Assembly: GCF_900215625.1 (NCBI RefSeq) | Contig: NZ_OBEK01000003.1 | Location: 1 to 64,000 of the forward strand | Direction of reading: 5' to 3' | Length of the DNA: 64,000 nt | Source of the DNA: Terribacillus aidingensis | GTDB taxonomy: Bacteria; Bacillota; Bacilli; Bacillales; Amphibacillaceae | In this document: positions 21,601 to 30,615 of the stretch, piece after piece | Numbering within the stretch: the stretch's first letter is position 1 | How the letters are laid out: each line of letters begins with the position of its first letter | Notes under the pieces: model-generated | What the model saw: the letters and a program-made list of their open reading frames with translations, nothing else | Databases searched by the model: none | What the model was told of the DNA's origin: nothing | Program-made: the position numbers and the translations under genes

Positions 21601-22353
21601 ATGAGTGAAGCTATATCGAAAATCGATTATCGAGAAGTTATTGAATATGCACTGAATCCCTTGATTGTACATACTGATCTTAAGATACTCTATGTCAATG
21701 CTGCCGCTGAGGCATTTTTCAAAGGAAATAGAAATGACATTGTAGGAGCAAGTCCATTGGATATTTTCCAAGAAAGTTCAAAGTCATCCATTGATAAAAG
21801 AATCCAATCAGCTTATGAAACCCCTGCAGAAGTGATAGAAGAAACAATTTTTAAGCTGGATGGGGAGATAGTTGACGTCGAATTATATTGTCATCCTATC
21901 TTGATTGGCAATAAAAAAGCAATTCAAACTTATATAACAGATATCTCGGAAAGAAAAGAAGCTGAAAAAAAACAGCAGTTATTGACAAAGCAAATAAACG
22001 AGCTTTCTGCTACTTTAGTGCCTTTATTAAAAGGAATTGCTGTACTGCCCTTAGTAGGTGAAATTGATGAATCATGTGCCTCTCAACTATTCCAGCTAGT
22101 ACCTGAAAAGGCAAAGCAGCAAAGCGTTGATTGTTTAATAATTGATTTTTCTGGTACTTATCAGTTACATCAAGTTGTTACAGATTACTTGTTTAAACTC
22201 AGCCATGTCCTTACCTTGTTAGGCATAAAGTCTATTTTCACTGGTATACAGCCCAGCCACGCTTTAGAAGCAGCTAATTTGGAAATAAATCAGTTTCATG
22301 TGCCAACTATGACTACGGTAAAAGATGCGTTAGAGCATCTTGGTGTGCATTGA
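21601..22353 (+). CDS. PAS-STAS regulatory protein (RsbR-like)
   Basis: 250 residues. The N-terminal PAS domain spans about 10-120 (VHTDLKILYVNAAAEAFFKG, ITDISERKEAE at its end); a short helical linker leads to a C-terminal STAS domain (about 140-250). The PAS domain lacks the LOV motif NCRFLQ, so it is not a blue-light sensor of the YtvA type. In the STAS domain the first phospho-acceptor region, usually G-x-x-x-[IL]-D-T, reads GTYQLHQVV and has no Thr at that place. The second, TGIQPSHA, keeps its Thr. Probably a stressosome-type or sigma-B-related sensor; the ligand is unknown. Preceded by GGAGGG. Confidence 0.83.
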   Translation: MSEAISKIDYREVIEYALNPLIVHTDLKILYVNAAAEAFFKGNRNDIVGASPLDIFQESSKSSIDKRIQSAYETPAEVIEETIFKLDGEIVDVELYCHPILIGNKKAIQTYITDISERKEAEKKQQLLTKQINELSATLVPLLKGIAVLPLVGEIDESCASQLFQLVPEKAKQQSVDCLIIDFSGTYQLHQVVTDYLFKLSHVLTLLGIKSIFTGIQPSHALEAANLEINQFHVPTMTTVKDALEHLGVH

Positions 22354-22364
22354 CTTATTCAAAA

Positions 22365-22414
22365 AAACAGGAAAAGAATCCCAAAAACGGATTAACCTTT
22401 TCCTGTGAACACTT
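22365..22414. terminator. Possible hairpin between PAS-STAS and esterase-like genes
   Basis: ACAGGAAAAG / CTTTTCCTGT inverted repeat around a loop of about 20 bases, between the two converging genes. It has no strong T-run, so the terminator call is tentative. Confidence 0.4.
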
Positions 22415-22464
22415 AGGGGTGTTTGCAATTATCTGTATTGCTTAACTCCAAGCTGGCATATTAT

Positions 22465-23730
22465 TTAAAGCACTACCCTCTCCAAAACTAATGGCTGCAG
22501 TGCTCTCGATTCTTCGATATAAATGAAAGCATCATATCGATCAGACATGACAGAAGGCACATAATTACCAAACTGTTCATACTCCGGGCGATACACAACG
22601 CCAATTGCACGGTGCCCTATCCGCTGCTGGAAGTTTTTTTTATTTTCCTCATTAAAAATCAGTACCTTGTCATATGCGCCTGCCCGATGCATCAGGTCCT
22701 CCCATGATCCTTTTACTGCTTTGGGAACTGTTTTCACATCGTGATTGACTCCCCATTCATCTGCCGCAATAACTGTTCCGCTGTAAGTTCCCAGCCCGAC
22801 CGCAAACACGTCCTCGGGTTTGTTCTGCTGCCGGATAAGCTGGCCGACATTGACCATGCCATTATGCGCCATGTCTGTAGCTCTCGCGTCTCCGATATGC
22901 GTATTATGTTCCCAGACAATTGCTTTTGCAGTTACTCCGTAAAATTTCATTATTTCGTTCAGTGCGTGGACCATATGCGTATCTCTTATGTTCCAAGACT
23001 CCTCATCACGCAGTACCATCGAGCGGTAATAGCGCTCCGCATTATATGCGACTAGAGCATTAACTTCCAGATTCAGCCGCATTTCCTCTTCACATGGATA
23101 TTGCTCTTTTTTCCGCTGAATGGTTGCCAGAAGCTTTGCCACCTCATCGATACAGCCTTCGGAATATAGCCCCGCGGATACGGCATACTCCTGATTATCG
23201 CGATTAAAAGGTTCAAAACATGTGAAAGCTTTTTTTGCTACTTCTGCATCAGGTGAATCAATTTTGGTTAAATAAGCAATCACTTCCTCCATGGATTCCC
23301 ACAGACTATACATATCTATTCCATAAAACCCTACTTTCGGCTGCGTCTCGTGTTTCTCATTGTGATTTTTCATCCACTCTATTAAGTCAATGATTTCCTC
23401 ATTCGCCCACATCCACGTTGGCCATCTGTTAAAACTGCTGAGCACATCACGGGCAGTATTGTGTTTTGTATCGTAGCCCTTGATGTAGCGATTAACTGCC
23501 TGACAAGCCGGCCAATCCCCTTCCACCGCAACAATAGAAAATTCTCTCTCTGTGATAAGTTTTTTTGTTAGCTCTGCACGCACGGTATAAAATTCCGACG
23601 TACCATGGGAAGCCTCCCCCAGCAAGACAAATTTTGCATCACCAGCAGCATCCTTTAATTGATCCAAGTCAGCTGGACCTGATAAAAACGTGCTGTATTT
23701 TTCTATTGCTTGTACTACTTTATTTTCCAT
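22465..23730 (-). CDS. Erythromycin esterase-family hydrolase
   Basis: 421 residues. The family motif LLGEASHGTSEFY near residue 35 contains the Glu and His thought to act in catalysis; EGDWPACQAVNRYIKG and VWEHNTHIGDARATDM (second conserved His) follow, as does YGIDMYSLWESM. Related to EreA/EreB but also to widespread Bacillus proteins of unknown substrate, so macrolide resistance should not be assumed. Start at ATG 23730, preceded by AAAGGTGGGG; the frame runs further upstream, but that part is antisense to a BCCT transporter remnant and is not conserved. Confidence 0.87.
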   Translation of the reverse strand: MENKVVQAIEKYSTFLSGPADLDQLKDAAGDAKFVLLGEASHGTSEFYTVRAELTKKLITEREFSIVAVEGDWPACQAVNRYIKGYDTKHNTARDVLSSFNRWPTWMWANEEIIDLIEWMKNHNEKHETQPKVGFYGIDMYSLWESMEEVIAYLTKIDSPDAEVAKKAFTCFEPFNRDNQEYAVSAGLYSEGCIDEVAKLLATIQRKKEQYPCEEEMRLNLEVNALVAYNAERYYRSMVLRDEESWNIRDTHMVHALNEIMKFYGVTAKAIVWEHNTHIGDARATDMAHNGMVNVGQLIRQQNKPEDVFAVGLGTYSGTVIAADEWGVNHDVKTVPKAVKGSWEDLMHRAGAYDKVLIFNEENKKNFQQRIGHRAIGVVYRPEYEQFGNYVPSVMSDRYDAFIYIEESRALQPLVLERVVL

Positions 23731-23750
23731 ACTACCCCACCTTTCGTTTG

Positions 23751-24202
23751 CAGATACGGAATTACTTTTTGATAATTTCTTCAAAAAGATACTGTATTTT
23801 ATAACTCTTTTTTTCCACTGGTATAGCTTTTCTGTTCTTGCCATCTTACTGATCTTTACGTTCCTAGTTACGTCCGCAGATTCAGCCACCTATATCTTAC
23901 CCAGCATGACTAGCTACGGCAGCCTTAACCCTCCGTTGTCTATGAAAATCATTTGGGGTTTGCTATTGGCTGCTATTGCAGGCGTCCTGCTCTATGCGGG
24001 CGGACTTGATGCCCTGCAAACCGCATCACTCATTTCGGCCCTGCCGTTTACCATTCTCATGCTTTTGATGATAGTCAGCATGGTAATGATGCTGAAAAAT
24101 GAACCACTTTCGATTCGCAAAGTTGTTTTAAGGCGTTATCGCCGCTTGGAAGAGGCCGCAAACAAACAGAAAGATAAAGCGAATGGAGAAAAAAGTAAAT
24201 AG
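23751..24202 (+). pseudogene. BCCT glycine-betaine transporter, 3' remnant
   Basis: The frame encodes only the last 150 or so residues of an OpuD-like BCCT carrier: TELLFDNFFKK..., then FTFLVTSADSATYILPSM (the well-conserved helix 11-12 region) and ALPFTILMLLMIVSMVMML with the charged tail. The family is about 500-550 residues and most of the 5' part is missing. The join lies at about 23745-23755, right behind the ribosome site of the divergent esterase-like gene. No start signal of its own is seen. This looks like a deletion or replacement scar. Confidence 0.82.
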
Positions 24203-24240
24203 CAGAGGGAGAATCGCATGTTTTCCCCTCTGCTATTTTT
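24198..24240 (+). terminator. Terminator of former BCCT gene
   Basis: AATAGCAGAGGG / CCCTCTGCTATT stem followed by TTTT. It overlaps the stop codon of the remnant, so the original 3' end is intact. Confidence 0.85.
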
Positions 24241-24393
24241 TGTTGATTTAGTTATTCCGATTAACGCCATACCTAAATGCATTCTCAAGGAGAAATTTGA
24301 ATATGTAAGGAAATCATGCTATACCATACTGCATGTTGGGGAACTATTAAAGAGAATTTATTATCCAATACATCTTCTAAGGAGCGTATGATC

Positions 24394-25629
24394 TTGCACC
24401 ATTTCAACGAAACATTTATTCAATTACTTATTCTGCTCGCAATTTCTGTAACAGTTATTGCTCTATCCAAAACATTTAACAAGCCTTATTCGATTGCCTT
24501 GGTTCTTGTCGGATTAATTTTAGGTCTTGTTGATATTCCCTTTTTAGAAGAAGCTGAGAACTACATCGTACAATCCAATGTATTCCAAGCAGTAGTTATT
24601 TCTTTATTCTTACCAATATTATTGGGAGATGCTTCTATTAAGTTACCTTTTTCTCACTTAAACCAAGAGAAAAAACCTGTTATCGCGATGGCATTTGTCG
24701 GAACGTTAATCACATTTATTGCCGTCGGTTTCAGTGTTTATTACTTCATGGATTTGCCTATTGTAGTTGCATTTACGTTTGCAGCCTTGATGAGCGCAAC
24801 CGATCCGATCAGTGTTATCTCCATCTTTAAATCTTTGGGTGTGCCTAAAAAACTGACTACGATCATTGAAGGAGAATCATTATTTAACGATGGTATTGCC
24901 GTTGTGCTGTTTCAAATTGCATCTATATACCTGCTTACCTATATGGAAATGGGGTGGGAAGGCCTTGGTCAAGGTTTGTTATTATTTTTGAAATTCAGTA
25001 TAGGCGGTGTCGTGGTCGGTGCTGTATTAGGCTGGATTATTTCTCAGATTTTTAAATTTTATGATGACTACCCTTTGGAAATTGTGTTTTCTATGCTGTT
25101 ATTCTTCGGGAGTTATTTTATTGCCGAGCATTTTGAAGTTTCCGGTGTTATCGCAGTCGTCGTTTCAGGACTGATCTTGGGGAACTACGGAGCAAGAATT
25201 GGTATGTCTGAAACGACGAGGATAAATATCGATTCTTTCTGGGATACCATTACGCTTATTGCCAACTCACTCATTTTCTTAATGATTGGTTTAGAAATAC
25301 AAAATATCGATTTATCCGGAAAATGGGGATTGATTGTTGCTGCAATTGTCATTGTGTTAGTTTCCAGAACAATTGCTATCTACTTGAGCACACTGCCAAT
25401 CAAAGGCTTCGAACCGAAATACAAGCTTATTTTAAATTGGGGCGGGCTAAGAGGAAGTCTGTCCATCGCATTGGCATTAAGTTTGCCGCAATCTTTTGAA
25501 GGCAGAGATAACATTCTCATCTTAACCTTTGGGGTTGTACTATTCTCCTTGCTCATTCAAGGTCTTACAGTTGGTCCATTAATTAATAAGCTGAAAATAA
25601 GCCAGAAAACTGAGCAATCAGAAGAATAA
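24394..25629 (+). CDS. CPA1-family Na+/H+ antiporter (NhaP-like)
   Basis: 411 residues with about 12 membrane helices. Transport motifs visible are FAALMSATDPISVISIF (the TDP of helix 5) and IEGESLFNDGIAVVLF (the ND of helix 6), then GGLRGSLSIALALS in a late helix. The short hydrophilic tail has no RCK or CAP domain. I place the start at TTG 24394 because AAGGAG at 24379-24384 is nine bases before it; ATG 24388 is only three bases away from that site, and a further upstream ATG lacks a site. Likely role is sodium and pH homeostasis. Confidence 0.88.
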   Translation: MHHFNETFIQLLILLAISVTVIALSKTFNKPYSIALVLVGLILGLVDIPFLEEAENYIVQSNVFQAVVISLFLPILLGDASIKLPFSHLNQEKKPVIAMAFVGTLITFIAVGFSVYYFMDLPIVVAFTFAALMSATDPISVISIFKSLGVPKKLTTIIEGESLFNDGIAVVLFQIASIYLLTYMEMGWEGLGQGLLLFLKFSIGGVVVGAVLGWIISQIFKFYDDYPLEIVFSMLLFFGSYFIAEHFEVSGVIAVVVSGLILGNYGARIGMSETTRINIDSFWDTITLIANSLIFLMIGLEIQNIDLSGKWGLIVAAIVIVLVSRTIAIYLSTLPIKGFEPKYKLILNWGGLRGSLSIALALSLPQSFEGRDNILILTFGVVLFSLLIQGLTVGPLINKLKISQKTEQSEE

Positions 25630-25721
25630 ACTTTTATAAATTCAAAGAATTTGAAAAGAAACGCTTTACAAAAGTACTTGTATTTCTTACTATATACCTA
25701 ACAATTGCATAAAATTGCGAC

Positions 25722-25804
25722 GCACTAGGGGAGCTGGCAACGGCTGAGAGGATTTTTTCCGACCCTTATAACTCGATCTGGATAATACCAGCGTGGGGAA
25801 GTGC
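25722..25804 (+). promoter_or_regulatory. TPP riboswitch (THI element)
   Basis: Contains the two sensor helices of the class: GGGGAGC...GGCTGAGAGGA for the pyrimidine arm and ACCCTTATAACTCGATCTGG plus ATACCAGCGTGGGGAAGTG for the pyrophosphate arm. It lies directly upstream of ykoF. GTGCAG at its 3' edge (about 25801-25806) can pair with CTGCAC in the following terminator. Binding of thiamine diphosphate would therefore free the terminator and shut off the operon. Confidence 0.96.
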
Positions 25805-25839
25805 AGCCAGAATGCTCTTACTGTTTTTGTATATATTCT

Positions 25840-25871
25840 GCGACTGCACCCTATGGTGCAGTCGCTTTTTT
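25840..25871 (+). terminator. TPP-riboswitch controlled terminator
   Basis: GCGACTGCACC / GGTGCAGTCGC, an 11-bp perfect stem with CTAT loop and TTTTTT. The 5' arm competes with pairing to the riboswitch edge. Confidence 0.93.
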
Positions 25872-25896
25872 CATGCAAAAAATAGGAGGATTTGTA

Positions 25897-26499
25897 ATGG
25901 ATAATGTTTGTGGAACAAGCCGCATTGCCGGCTGCAGTTTTTCGATTTACCCGATGGCAGACAAATTTAAGGAGATAATTTTAGACGCACTTAATCAAGT
26001 AGACACGTCAAAGGTCTGGATGGAAACAGACGATGTGACTACACTTGTGCGCGGAAGAATCCCTCATGTATTTGATGTTACCTCCGCAATCTTTTTAGCT
26101 GCCGCAAAAACAGATGAACACATTGTGTTTAATGGCACCTATTCAATCGGCTGTCCTGGCGATTCAACTGGCGATGTGTATATGGCCGAAGACGAAACAA
26201 AATTGAATATGTCCAACATTAAAGATATAAGACTGGAAACAGCTTCTAAATTTTCTCTTTATCCATTAGGCGGCGGTAATTATATGGATACTATTTACAC
26301 ACAAATTGAAAATATGCGGGCTCAAGGGATTACGGTATCGAAATCACACTACTCCACCCGTCTCGACGGCAATGCATACGATGTATTTGCGGGCTTGGAG
26401 CACGTCTTTATCGAGACAGAGGCATCTGGTTCCTCTCATACTGTAATGACAGTGACGATGTCCGCCAACAGCCCTTCTGCGAAAGGAGCAATCCAATGA
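25897..26499 (+). CDS. ykoF: YkoF thiamine/HMP-binding protein
   Basis: 200 residues, tandem ferredoxin-like (ACT-like) domains that bind thiamine or its pyrimidine precursor in B. subtilis YkoF. Starts ATG 25897 after TAGGAGGA; an apparent longer frame runs back into the riboswitch and is not real. Each half repeats a pattern with F-S-I/L-YP (CSFSIYPMADKF and KFSLYPLGGGNYMD). First gene of ykoFEDC, and the stop overlaps ykoE as ATGA. Confidence 0.94.
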   Translation: MDNVCGTSRIAGCSFSIYPMADKFKEIILDALNQVDTSKVWMETDDVTTLVRGRIPHVFDVTSAIFLAAAKTDEHIVFNGTYSIGCPGDSTGDVYMAEDETKLNMSNIKDIRLETASKFSLYPLGGGNYMDTIYTQIENMRAQGITVSKSHYSTRLDGNAYDVFAGLEHVFIETEASGSSHTVMTVTMSANSPSAKGAIQ

Positions 26500-27074
26500 A
26501 TAGCTGGCGCATGAAGGATATTGTCGTTATGGCAGCACTAGCAGTTGTATTTGGGATTGTGTATTTGCTATTTTTGCCTGTGAATGTCGTCATGATGGGT
26601 TTAGTTGGGCCAATTGGTACCGACATTATCTTCGGGGTTTGGTTCCTCGTATCCATTGTTGCTGCTTATATTATTCAAAAACCTGGTGTAGCTCTTGTTT
26701 CGGAGACAATTGCCGGTATTGTAGAGGTGCTAATCGGCAGCACTGCCGGACCAATTGTTATTATTACCGCTATCATCCAGGGACTTGGAGCAGAAGCTGC
26801 TTTTGCTATAACTCGTTACCGTTCTTATCATGTTTTTGTCTTAATGGGAGCCGGAATAGGAGCTGCGATTACAAGTTTTATCTGGGGATATTTCCGCGGC
26901 GGGTTCACTGCTCTGGATCCTTCTTACGTTGTACTTATGCTGGTTGTACGTCTCATTAGTGGTGCGGTAATCAGTGGTTTGATCGGAAAAGCAATCAGCG
27001 AGGCGCTGGCCAAAACAGGCACATTGACGAGCTTCCCGCTCGGCAAAACCTATCGCCAGCGAAAAGCAGGATGA
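26496..27074 (+). CDS. ykoE: Thiamine-precursor ECF transporter S component YkoE
   Basis: 192 residues, about five to six membrane helices; the hydrophobic protein begins MNSWRMKDIVVMAALAVVFG and is the substrate-specific subunit for hydroxymethylpyrimidine. GSTAGPIVIITAIIQGLGAEAAF is a conserved stretch. Overlaps both neighbours by four bases, so the four genes are translationally coupled under TPP control. Confidence 0.93.
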   Translation: MNSWRMKDIVVMAALAVVFGIVYLLFLPVNVVMMGLVGPIGTDIIFGVWFLVSIVAAYIIQKPGVALVSETIAGIVEVLIGSTAGPIVIITAIIQGLGAEAAFAITRYRSYHVFVLMGAGIGAAITSFIWGYFRGGFTALDPSYVVLMLVVRLISGAVISGLIGKAISEALAKTGTLTSFPLGKTYRQRKAG

Positions 27075-28678
27075 AAGATATTCTGCTGGAAGTTAACCAA
27101 TTGTCCGTTACCTTTGAAGAGGAAAGCCGCCCTACTCTAAATGAATTGAGCTTCAGCATAAAGAAAGGAGACAGCATTCTCTTGTTAGGTCCAAGCGGCT
27201 CTGGCAAGAGCACGCTCACTTATTGTTTAAATGGATTATATCCAAAAGAGCTTGACGGAGAAATGGGCGGAACAATCTCATTCTCTGGCAAACCACTCCA
27301 TCAATATGCCAGCGGTCAGCTTAACTTAGAAGTCGGAACGGTTTTTCAAGACCCAGAAACACAGTTTTGTATGCTGACGGTGGAAGATGAAATTGCTTTT
27401 GGCTTGGAAAACAAGAAAATGGCTCCCGATCGAATGGATGCAGAAATCGAGCGGGTCCTCTCTCTTGTCGGGTTAGAGCACCGGAGAAAAGATACGATTC
27501 ATACACTCTCTGGCGGACAAAAACAAAAACTCGCTTTAGCAGCAGTTCTAGCGTTAAACCCTAGCTTACTTATTCTCGATGAGCCTACAGCTAATCTGGA
27601 TCCGTCCGCCAGCAAAGAGCTTGCAGAGACAATCCGTCAGCTGAAAGAGCAGCAAAATCTCACGCTTCTAATAATCGAGCACAATATTGATTACTGGCTG
27701 CCGATAATCAATCGAACGATATTAATAGACCGAGATGGCACCCTATTCTTTGATGGTGAGATGACAGAGGCAATCAACCACTATGATGACGAACTCGTGC
27801 AGCGCGGAATTTGGCTCCCCGAGGTAACCCGACTTGCCAAAGATGCAAAACTAGCAAAACCATGGCCGCTCGCAGCCGATCAGCTGCCTAATGGATTAAA
27901 CGTGCATGCAGAGAGACAATCAGCTAACCAATTTGATAAGGTCCTGTTACAAATTGAACACGGACGCTTCAAAAATAAAGATAAGCTTTTACTGGACATT
28001 CCATCACTTACTATTTACCAAGGGGAGTTTATTGCAATTACTGGTAAAAACGGCAGCGGAAAAACGCTTCTATCCCAAATGATGACCGGACTGCTAAAGC
28101 ATGCATCAGGGAAAATCGAATTTATGGGCAAACAGCTCAAACGGTGGAAGCAGGAGGAGCTGTATCAGCAAATTGGATATGTGTTTCAAAATCCAGAACA
28201 TCAATTTCTTTCAGACTCGGTTCGAGAAGAAATTGCCTTTGGCCAACCAGCTAGTACAGCTAAAACGGAAGAATTAATAGAGGAAATCCAGTTATCCGAA
28301 CATGCTGATAAACATCCTTTTCAGTTAAGTCAGGGTCAAAAAAGGCGACTCAGTGTCGCGACGATGCTGGTTCAAGAGCCGCAGCTGCTCGTGCTGGATG
28401 AACCAACATTCGGCCAAGACAGCCGTACGACAGCTATGTTAATGCAGCAAATGACAGCACAGCATCAGCGCGGTTGTACAATTGTCATGATAACGCATGA
28501 TATGGAGCTGGTTAATCGTTATGCATCTCGTGTCCTCCTTGTTAAGGAAGGAAAAATTGTTTTTGACGACACTCCCGAAGCCATTTGGAAAACTGCCAAT
28601 CTAACAGAGTACGGGCTCTCTCTGCCATTGAAAGAAGCCTATCAGCAGCGAGAACAGAAGGTGAGCCTCCATGCATAA
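27071..28678 (+). CDS. ykoD: ECF transporter ATP-binding protein YkoD (two fused ATPase domains)
   Basis: 535 residues with two ABC domains. The first has Walker A GPSGSGKS (about residues 38-45), signature LSGGQKQKL and Walker B LLILDEPTANLD. The second has GKNGSGKT (about 326-333), LSQGQKRRLS and LLVLDEPTFGQD. This is the fused energising pair of a group-specific ECF module. Start overlaps ykoE by four bases and the end overlaps ykoC by eight. Confidence 0.94.
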   Translation: MKDILLEVNQLSVTFEEESRPTLNELSFSIKKGDSILLLGPSGSGKSTLTYCLNGLYPKELDGEMGGTISFSGKPLHQYASGQLNLEVGTVFQDPETQFCMLTVEDEIAFGLENKKMAPDRMDAEIERVLSLVGLEHRRKDTIHTLSGGQKQKLALAAVLALNPSLLILDEPTANLDPSASKELAETIRQLKEQQNLTLLIIEHNIDYWLPIINRTILIDRDGTLFFDGEMTEAINHYDDELVQRGIWLPEVTRLAKDAKLAKPWPLAADQLPNGLNVHAERQSANQFDKVLLQIEHGRFKNKDKLLLDIPSLTIYQGEFIAITGKNGSGKTLLSQMMTGLLKHASGKIEFMGKQLKRWKQEELYQQIGYVFQNPEHQFLSDSVREEIAFGQPASTAKTEELIEEIQLSEHADKHPFQLSQGQKRRLSVATMLVQEPQLLVLDEPTFGQDSRTTAMLMQQMTAQHQRGCTIVMITHDMELVNRYASRVLLVKEGKIVFDDTPEAIWKTANLTEYGLSLPLKEAYQQREQKVSLHA

Positions 28679-29408
28679 CATCAACCCTAGTATAAAAGCA
28701 GGTACTGTTACAATCGCCGCCATCGCCGTTGCATTTTTGTTTGACCCAGTTACCTTGCTGTTATACGCCGGCTGGACAATGGCTGTCACCTTGCTGTTCG
28801 GGAAAATACAGATAAGAAAGTACTTCCTTTATCTGCTTCCCTTCACGATTTTTGCACTTGGCATGCTGGTTTCGACGTTGCTATTTGCGAAAACACCAGC
28901 AGATCCTTCTGTCACACAGCAGTTTCTATTCTGGAACTTACCATCGGAAACCGTACAGGATGCACTGGCATTGGCTATTCGTGTATTCAGCTATGCCACC
29001 TTATCCCTTTTGTTTGTCCTGACGACCGACAAAGTCGCCTTTATTTTAAGCCTAATTCAGCAATGCCGCGTATCACCAAAGCTTGCATACGGCATTTTAG
29101 CCGGTTATCGTTTCTTGCCATTACTGACAAACGAATTAACCACCATCCGGTCTGCCCACCTTGTGCGGGGAGCCAGAACAAAAACAAGCAGACTGACAAG
29201 ATATAAACAATATACAATTCCTTTGCTGGCAAGCGCGATTCGTAAAGCCGAAAGAACTGCCGTTGCCATGGAATCTAAAGGCTTCACCGGAGAAAAAGAT
29301 CGAACATACTACCGCTCTTATCACGTACGATGGACAGATTGGACCTTCAGTTTTGTCATGCTTTGTGCTCTTGGCTTGTGCATTGTATTTTCGAAATCGT
29401 TTCAGTAG
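28671..29408 (+). CDS. ykoC: ECF transporter T component YkoC
   Basis: 245 residues, about five membrane helices. The coupling helices carry the ECF-T signature: AHLVRGARTK and later ERTAVAMESKGFTG, which contact the two ATPase domains. Completes the ykoFEDC transporter for the thiamine pyrimidine precursor. Confidence 0.93.
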   Translation: MHNINPSIKAGTVTIAAIAVAFLFDPVTLLLYAGWTMAVTLLFGKIQIRKYFLYLLPFTIFALGMLVSTLLFAKTPADPSVTQQFLFWNLPSETVQDALALAIRVFSYATLSLLFVLTTDKVAFILSLIQQCRVSPKLAYGILAGYRFLPLLTNELTTIRSAHLVRGARTKTSRLTRYKQYTIPLLASAIRKAERTAVAMESKGFTGEKDRTYYRSYHVRWTDWTFSFVMLCALGLCIVFSKSFQ

Positions 29409-29449
29409 CTGTCACAAAGGTTATACTGGAGGAAAAAAGGAGATTTAAC

Positions 29450-30112
29450 ATGTGCGGCAGATTTACACTACTCACGCCCTGGGAAGAACTTTTGCGGACA
29501 TATGACGCTGTCTCGGAAATAGAATCACTCGAGCCAAGCTACAATATTGCACCAACCCAGCAAATAGCAGCAATCATCCATGATGGCAAAAAACGCAAAC
29601 TAGGCAGTCTGCGCTGGGGACTGATTCCGCCATGGGCACCAGATAAGAAAATCGGCAGTAAAATGATCAATGCCCGAGCTGAAACACTCCAGGAAAAACG
29701 CAGCTTCAAGAAAGCCTTTCAAAAGCAGCGCTGCCTCATTCCTGCTGACAGCTTCTACGAATGGAAAACCGAAGACGGCAAAAAGCAGCCCATGCGCATC
29801 CAGCACAAGGACAAAACCCCATTCGCCTTCGCCGGCCTCTGGGAGAAATGGCAAGACGACGACGGAAGCAGCATCTGCACCTGTACCATCATCACCACCG
29901 AAGCCAACAGCTTCATGCAACAAATCCATCACCGCATGCCCGTTATTTTACCAGCCAATTCACAAGCCATTTGGCTGGATCGAAATGAGCAGGATACAGA
30001 AACACTACAGCAAATACTAGAGCCTTTTTCAGAGGAATTGACTGCGTATCCCGTTTCCACGTTAGTTAATTCGCCGAGGAATAATAGAGAGGAATTGATT
30101 AATCCATTGTGA
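29450..30112 (+). CDS. HMCES/YedK-type abasic-site processing protein (SRAP)
   Basis: 220 residues. Cys-2 in MCGRFTLL is the residue that crosslinks to abasic sites in single-stranded DNA in this family. Also visible are the SRAP marks SYNIAPTQQIA, RWGLIPPWAPD, NARAETL, the catalytic Glu in SFYEWK and the His in HHRMPVIL. ATG 29450 follows AAAAGGAG; because Met-1 must be removed to expose Cys-2, this start is strongly supported over a longer frame. Similar to B. subtilis YoqW/YobE. Confidence 0.95.
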   Translation: MCGRFTLLTPWEELLRTYDAVSEIESLEPSYNIAPTQQIAAIIHDGKKRKLGSLRWGLIPPWAPDKKIGSKMINARAETLQEKRSFKKAFQKQRCLIPADSFYEWKTEDGKKQPMRIQHKDKTPFAFAGLWEKWQDDDGSSICTCTIITTEANSFMQQIHHRMPVILPANSQAIWLDRNEQDTETLQQILEPFSEELTAYPVSTLVNSPRNNREELINPL

Positions 30113-30114
30113 GA

Positions 30115-30144
30115 GGAGGCATGTGTGGGGCATGCTTCTTTTTT
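30115..30144 (+). terminator. Terminator after YedK-like gene
   Basis: GGAGGCATG / CATGCTTCT stem (with G-U pairs), 7-base loop, T-run. Confidence 0.75.
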
Positions 30145-30192
30145 CATATAAGAATAGACATGGATTTTCTTTTAGAATGCTTCTCATGAGTT

Positions 30193-30255
30193 TTACAGTA
30201 TATCATCACTCACTTGCCCTTGTGTTGAAACTCGTATATACCCAACAACATTCAA
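30193..30255 (-). pseudogene. Serine recombinase, 5' fragment (copy A)
   Basis: Starts TTG at 30255 after GGGAGGGT. Reads as about 20 codons with VVGYIRVSTQGQVS, the start of the resolvase catalytic domain (YIRVST holds the region just before the active-site Ser), then hits a stop. Only the extreme N-terminus remains. A longer version of the same start exists at 32737. Confidence 0.72.
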
Positions 30256-30615
30256 CTTTGACCCTCCCGTTACGGAAATTAAAATTTATGTAACGCTTTT
30301 TAGCGAATAGCGAGTATTATAAGGTTCTCTCCAAGAAAATAACAACCCTGTTTTTTATTTATACTGTTTTGTTAATGTAACCTTTTGGGTTAACCATTGT
30401 TTATCGCTACGAGCATTGTCATTCTCGTTAGTTAAAGTGCTTTGCAGTATCATAAGTATCCCAGCCTTAATGTCATCTCGTTCGGTTCTCGCACCTTTTT
30501 CATTAGTTAGTATTACAACCTTACTCCATGATGGTATAGCCATCATGGGGGCTCTATTTCAAGCAGGTATTATTCATTGCGCTCAACTAATCATATTACA
30601 TACAAAAAAGCACTT
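30200..30615. repeat. Roughly 400-bp direct repeat, copy A
   Basis: Closely similar, with scattered substitutions and short indels, to 32685-33103. Shared landmarks include ACTCGTATATACCCA, CGTTAC, TTAATG, CTTTTGGGTTAACCATTG, TCATCTCGTTCGGTTCTCGC and CCATGATG...CCATCATG. Read on the minus strand it holds a short reading frame, an upstream region and the beginning of a serine recombinase gene. It lies just downstream (in the minus-strand sense) of a toxin-immunity cassette, as does copy B. Confidence 0.85.
30355..30546 (-). pseudogene. Small conserved ORF upstream of the recombinase remnant
   Basis: 63 codons on the minus strand beginning MMAIPSWSKVVILTNEKGAR. The corresponding frame in repeat copy B is broken by small indels (TNEKGAR against NERKKC), so the frame is at best weakly maintained. 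It may be the tail of an older gene or a small protein of the recombinase module. I do not recognise the family. Confidence 0.35.

Noticed and set aside
22465-23889. Extended N-terminus of the esterase-like protein to 23889
   Set aside because: The extra 50 codons are antisense to the BCCT remnant and lie upstream of a good ribosome site for ATG 23730.
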